From: Lycorma delicatula
Lineage: Eukaryota > Arthropoda > Insecta > Hemiptera > Fulgoridae
Length of the DNA: 64,000 nucleotides
NCBI RefSeq assembly: GCF_047948215.1
Contig: NC_134455.1
Location: 322,702,147 to 322,766,146 of the forward strand
Direction: 5' to 3'
Positions 61,401 to 64,000 of this stretch are shown here, piece after piece. Below the pieces are notes generated by a model. The model made no database searches and had not been told where the DNA came from. It was given only the letters and a program-made list of their open reading frames with translations. Made by a program: the position numbers and the translations under genes. Positions within the stretch are counted from its first letter, which is position 1. Every line of letters starts with the position of its first letter.

Positions 61401-63250
61401 TAGCAATAAAGAAGCTCATTTCATTGCCTCTGATTTTATGATGGTATGTCAACAACAGAAGAGCTACTTTTCTGCAAACCAATAGAACTCAAAGCAACAG
61501 CACTCGCATTATTTGCTATCTTAATGATTTTATAAACGAAGCAAAATAGAGTGGAAAATTTGTGTCGGAATATGCATCAATGGTGCTCATTTAATGCCTG
61601 GAAGATTCCAAGGTATACAAGAACTTCTAAAGCAAAAATCTTCACAGTGTGTCTGAACACATTGCATGATCCACAGAGAAGCTCTGGCTTCCAAAGAAAT
61701 GAGTCCTGGTCTAAATATTTTTCCAACGACAGTTGTAACTGTAGTAAATTATGTAAAATAAGATCCCTAAAATCAAGAATCTTTTCTGCACTTAATAAAG
61801 ACATGGGTGCAGTACATTCAGTGTTACTATTTTATTGCAAGGCAAGATGGTTATCACGTGGGAAATTTTTGCAACATTTTTATGAATTAAGAGATGAAAT
61901 CACCATTTTTCTAGAAGAGGAAAACAACAAGAAGCTAAGAAGTTTCAAGATGGTTTATTTGTGATAGAATTGAGCTAGTTGGTCGACATACTCAAAAAAT
62001 TAAATACCTTGAGTCTTTGACTCCAAGGAACAAATACACATATGTTGGATACGAATGATAAAATTAATGCTTTTTGCAGAAATCTGGAACTGTGGAGAAA
62101 AAATTTAAAGCAAAAAACCTAGAAATGTTTGCAAATGTGGATGAATGTGTTAAAACTTACAAGGCTGAAGAACATGTAAAAGTTGTTTTTGTAACCATTG
62201 AAAATCAATTAGCCATCCTGGCAAAGAATTAAAAAAGTATTTTCTTGCTGATAATAACTTGGTAGCAAGTTATGAGTGGGTTATGATCCATTTCAAAATA
62301 CTCCCAAAGGGTTCTCAACTGCCGAAGAAGAAATCTTTATAAACTTCACGACAAGTGGCAAAATAAATGACAATTTAGTAATAAATCACTCTTTGAATTT
62401 TGGACAGGGATAAATGATAAGTTTTCAGCATTGAAAACAAGAGCATTTCATATACTATTACCATTTTAACATCCTACCTTTGCGAAATCAGATTTTTTGC
62501 AATGGTTGCATTGAAGACAAAATGTATATCTCAGCTAAATATAAAAAAGAACTCAGAGTGACTATTTCTAATATTAAACCTCCCTACAAAAAACTTTGCT
62601 CTGCAAGACAGGCTCAAGGGAATCACTGATAATTATTAAACTTGTTTTTAACATTTTTGATAAGTTAATTATTAAATGCATTGTATAGTACTGATACAAT
62701 CCTATTTATAATTGTATTATATCAGTGTAAATGTATATTTTATTATTTATTATGTTAAAATGTATTCTGTTTTGCTTTCCGTTCAGTAAACTAATAAATT
62801 TTTTTAATAATATTTTCTTTTTAATATGCTCACACCTCCCATGTGGTGTTATCACATTCCCTAAGGGGGCACGCCCCACAGACTGAGAAACACTGAATTA
62901 TGGAGTTCTGTAGTGTTGTCTGGGGCTGTAGTAGAATACACACTACTCAGAAGATTGAAGCTGTTTAGTGAACATTTTTTTACAACTTGCGTGACCATGG
63001 ACTATGTGAGATGTTGCAGTCATATGAAGATGAATGTATGCACTTGGATATTGCTTCTTCGAGAGTAGAAGGTGTGAGCAAGAAGCTTTATATATGTACA
63101 AGATGATGCATGGTCGTATAGATTTTGGCATCTTTTAAATTGAGTACAGAGTGTCTTATGTTAATAACAGATGGCACAGATTGCTCATTTAAGGAAAGAA
63201 ACCTTGTCATGAATGGCAATAAGTGTTGTAAGAATTAATGAAGTAAATAA
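58500..63250 (+). mobile_element. LINE (Jockey/CR1-like) interrupted by a hAT element
   Basis: Plus-strand reverse transcriptase remnants run from about 58650: LPEYYEELALLKKRVNYLL, then FVIKGIADIIA, GVFPEFWKRALVSPVSKKG-like residues, QYGLMAKRSTATKLSKFLFF, YLVDTIYFNFWKAFDSMPID (motif A region, first Asp replaced), DMLQWI, and ICNLGVIFDAKLLFNKHIDN up to 60314. The following block resumes after the hAT element at 62904 with EFCSVVWGCSRIHTTQKIEA and LCEMLQSYEDECMHLDIASS. Joined across the hAT, the codons give RPVMEFCSVVW, the RPVLEYxSxVW block of such LINEs. Many stops are present. The left limit is uncertain. Confidence 0.75.
60315..62895 (+). mobile_element. hAT element nested in the LINE, 8-bp target duplication
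   Basis: This 2581-bp element has flanking 8-mers AGTTATGG (60307-60314) and AATTATGG (62896-62903), which differ by one base. The ends are short imperfect inverted repeats (CAACATTTCCCAACC on the left; CAGTGTTTCTCAGTC inverted on the right). The transposase is in broken plus-strand frames: MDKILSGHKRALDDSEASTS, a zinc-finger-like KLKRHLETLHSEYE, LLASYKVSHKIARCKKPHIN, EELILPAAIEIVETMFGDNF, DKLFSIHLNEATDSNKEAHF (catalytic Asp region, reading NEATDS), and near 62480 the C-terminal dimerisation-type remnant. It resembles the ZBED5/SCAND3-like hAT lineage. Frameshifts make it dead. Confidence 0.85.
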
Positions 63251-63826
63251 AAATCCAGAGATTGATATTTTTAATGATAAATATTATGTTTTCAGAAAGA
63301 AATTAAAAGGTTTATTTTGACTTAACTATTAAATCAATGGTTGTAATATGTATATATATTCGAGAAGTTTCTCACTTTGATACTGGAAGTTAAATTATAG
63401 ATTACAGAGTTTAGTGAAAATTGCATCCACATCATTAGGTACAGCAATGTTTTTAGTAAAAAATGTTCCATTTCATATTTTCTCATAAACAAAACCATAT
63501 ACAAGAAAGTATGTAAGAATCAAACTTCTCCACACACAAATCTTTTGTTACAAAATTAAAAAAAAAAAAATTACCATAATTGCAACAGGACCACATGACA
63601 TGCGATTTTCCCAGAAATGGCATTTATGTCAAATTACATTATCTTAATAGAATACTACAGGTGCAAATCTTTTTTAAATTATTACAGGCGTTTTTGAGAC
63701 AAATGGTTTGTCTTTACATTTCAGGTGGTTTTGAGTTGTAAACTACCTAAATAAGAAATTTTGAAGAAAATCAGAAAAAAATAGCTGGTGATATTTAGTA
63801 ATGTATTCAAAACAAACTTTCATCAA
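63251..63826. other. upstream sequence, nothing recognised
   Basis: AT-rich, with a poly-A run near 63560. No features supported. Confidence 0.45.
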
Positions 63827-63872
63827 AATTGGTCAAACCAACAAGGTTAAAACCTTGTTGGTTTGACCAATT
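63827..63872. repeat. perfect hairpin, 22-bp stem, 2-nt loop
   Basis: Arms 63827-63848 and 63851-63872 are exact inverted copies around AA; the left arm begins AATTGGTCAAACC. No element ends surround it. It is the second-longest perfect stem in the window. Confidence 0.97.
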
Positions 63873-64000
63873 GCTCCATGCATAGAAACAGATGAAGCCA
63901 TTATGAAAACCACTTTTCTGAACTCAGGAACCCCTAAAACAAATTTTCCAATGAAAATTTGAAATCAAATCTTTGGTCAACTATATAAATTTATATATCC

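Overview
The window is AT-rich animal nuclear DNA with spliced genes, GT/AG introns and many decayed transposable elements. Insect is the best fit, because of the Tc1/mariner, piggyBac, hAT, Tigger and Helitron content, the LINE type and tRNA-derived SINEs. A hemipteran is my guess, but the sequence does not prove it. No prokaryotic gene, CRISPR array, rRNA or complete tRNA was found.

The only recognisable host gene is on the minus strand: an LRP1-type LDL-receptor-related protein (an endocytic receptor). Sixteen consecutive internal exons lie between 56260 (5') and 167 (3'). They total about 3309 coding bases (1103 codons). Every exon has AG/GT borders, and the reading phase fits at all 15 junctions without a frameshift. 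In protein order they encode an EGF module, seven LDLa (complement-type) repeats, two EGF modules, a YWTD beta-propeller, an EGF module, a second propeller, and the next EGF module. This matches ligand-binding cluster II and the two propellers after it in animal LRP1. Both ends of the gene, including the signal peptide, the membrane anchor and the cytoplasmic tail, lie outside the window.

The other 95 % is intron or upstream sequence, much of it filled by mobile elements. From left to right: mariner fragments (3.7 and 5.0-6.2 kb), a foldback element (4.8 kb), a truncated mariner joined to a Helitron/Helentron relic with helicase and OTU-protease pieces (11.8-14.1 kb) and degenerate repeats beyond it, a mariner with both ends (15979-17238), a 5'-truncated LINE with a 14-bp target duplication (17500-19451), another mariner piece (20.9 kb), a SINE (26.9 kb), a piggyBac with both TTAA ends (27512-28973), a SINE, a 2.08-kb solo LTR with a 5-bp duplication (30305-32381), a second copy of the LINE (32.66-34.0 kb), a 60-bp tandem repeat (35.1 kb), a SINE, Helentron-like dispersed repeats (39.0 and 48.5 kb), a mariner and a Tc1-like remnant (43.0 and 44.1-44.6 kb), a long TGAG-type microsatellite (46.0 kb), a hairpin MITE (47.9 kb), a second piggyBac (50-51.4 kb), and a Tigger/pogo element with TA duplications (51500-53757). 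Furthest right is a LINE (58.5-63.25 kb) split by a nested hAT element (60315-62895).

The least ordinary signal is a recurrent set of perfect or near-perfect snap-back palindromes (stems of 11-24 bp, loops of 0-6 nt) scattered through unrelated sequence. For one of them the window holds its own control. The second LINE copy carries a 24-bp hairpin exactly where the first copy has a single arm, which points to a short template-switch mutation.
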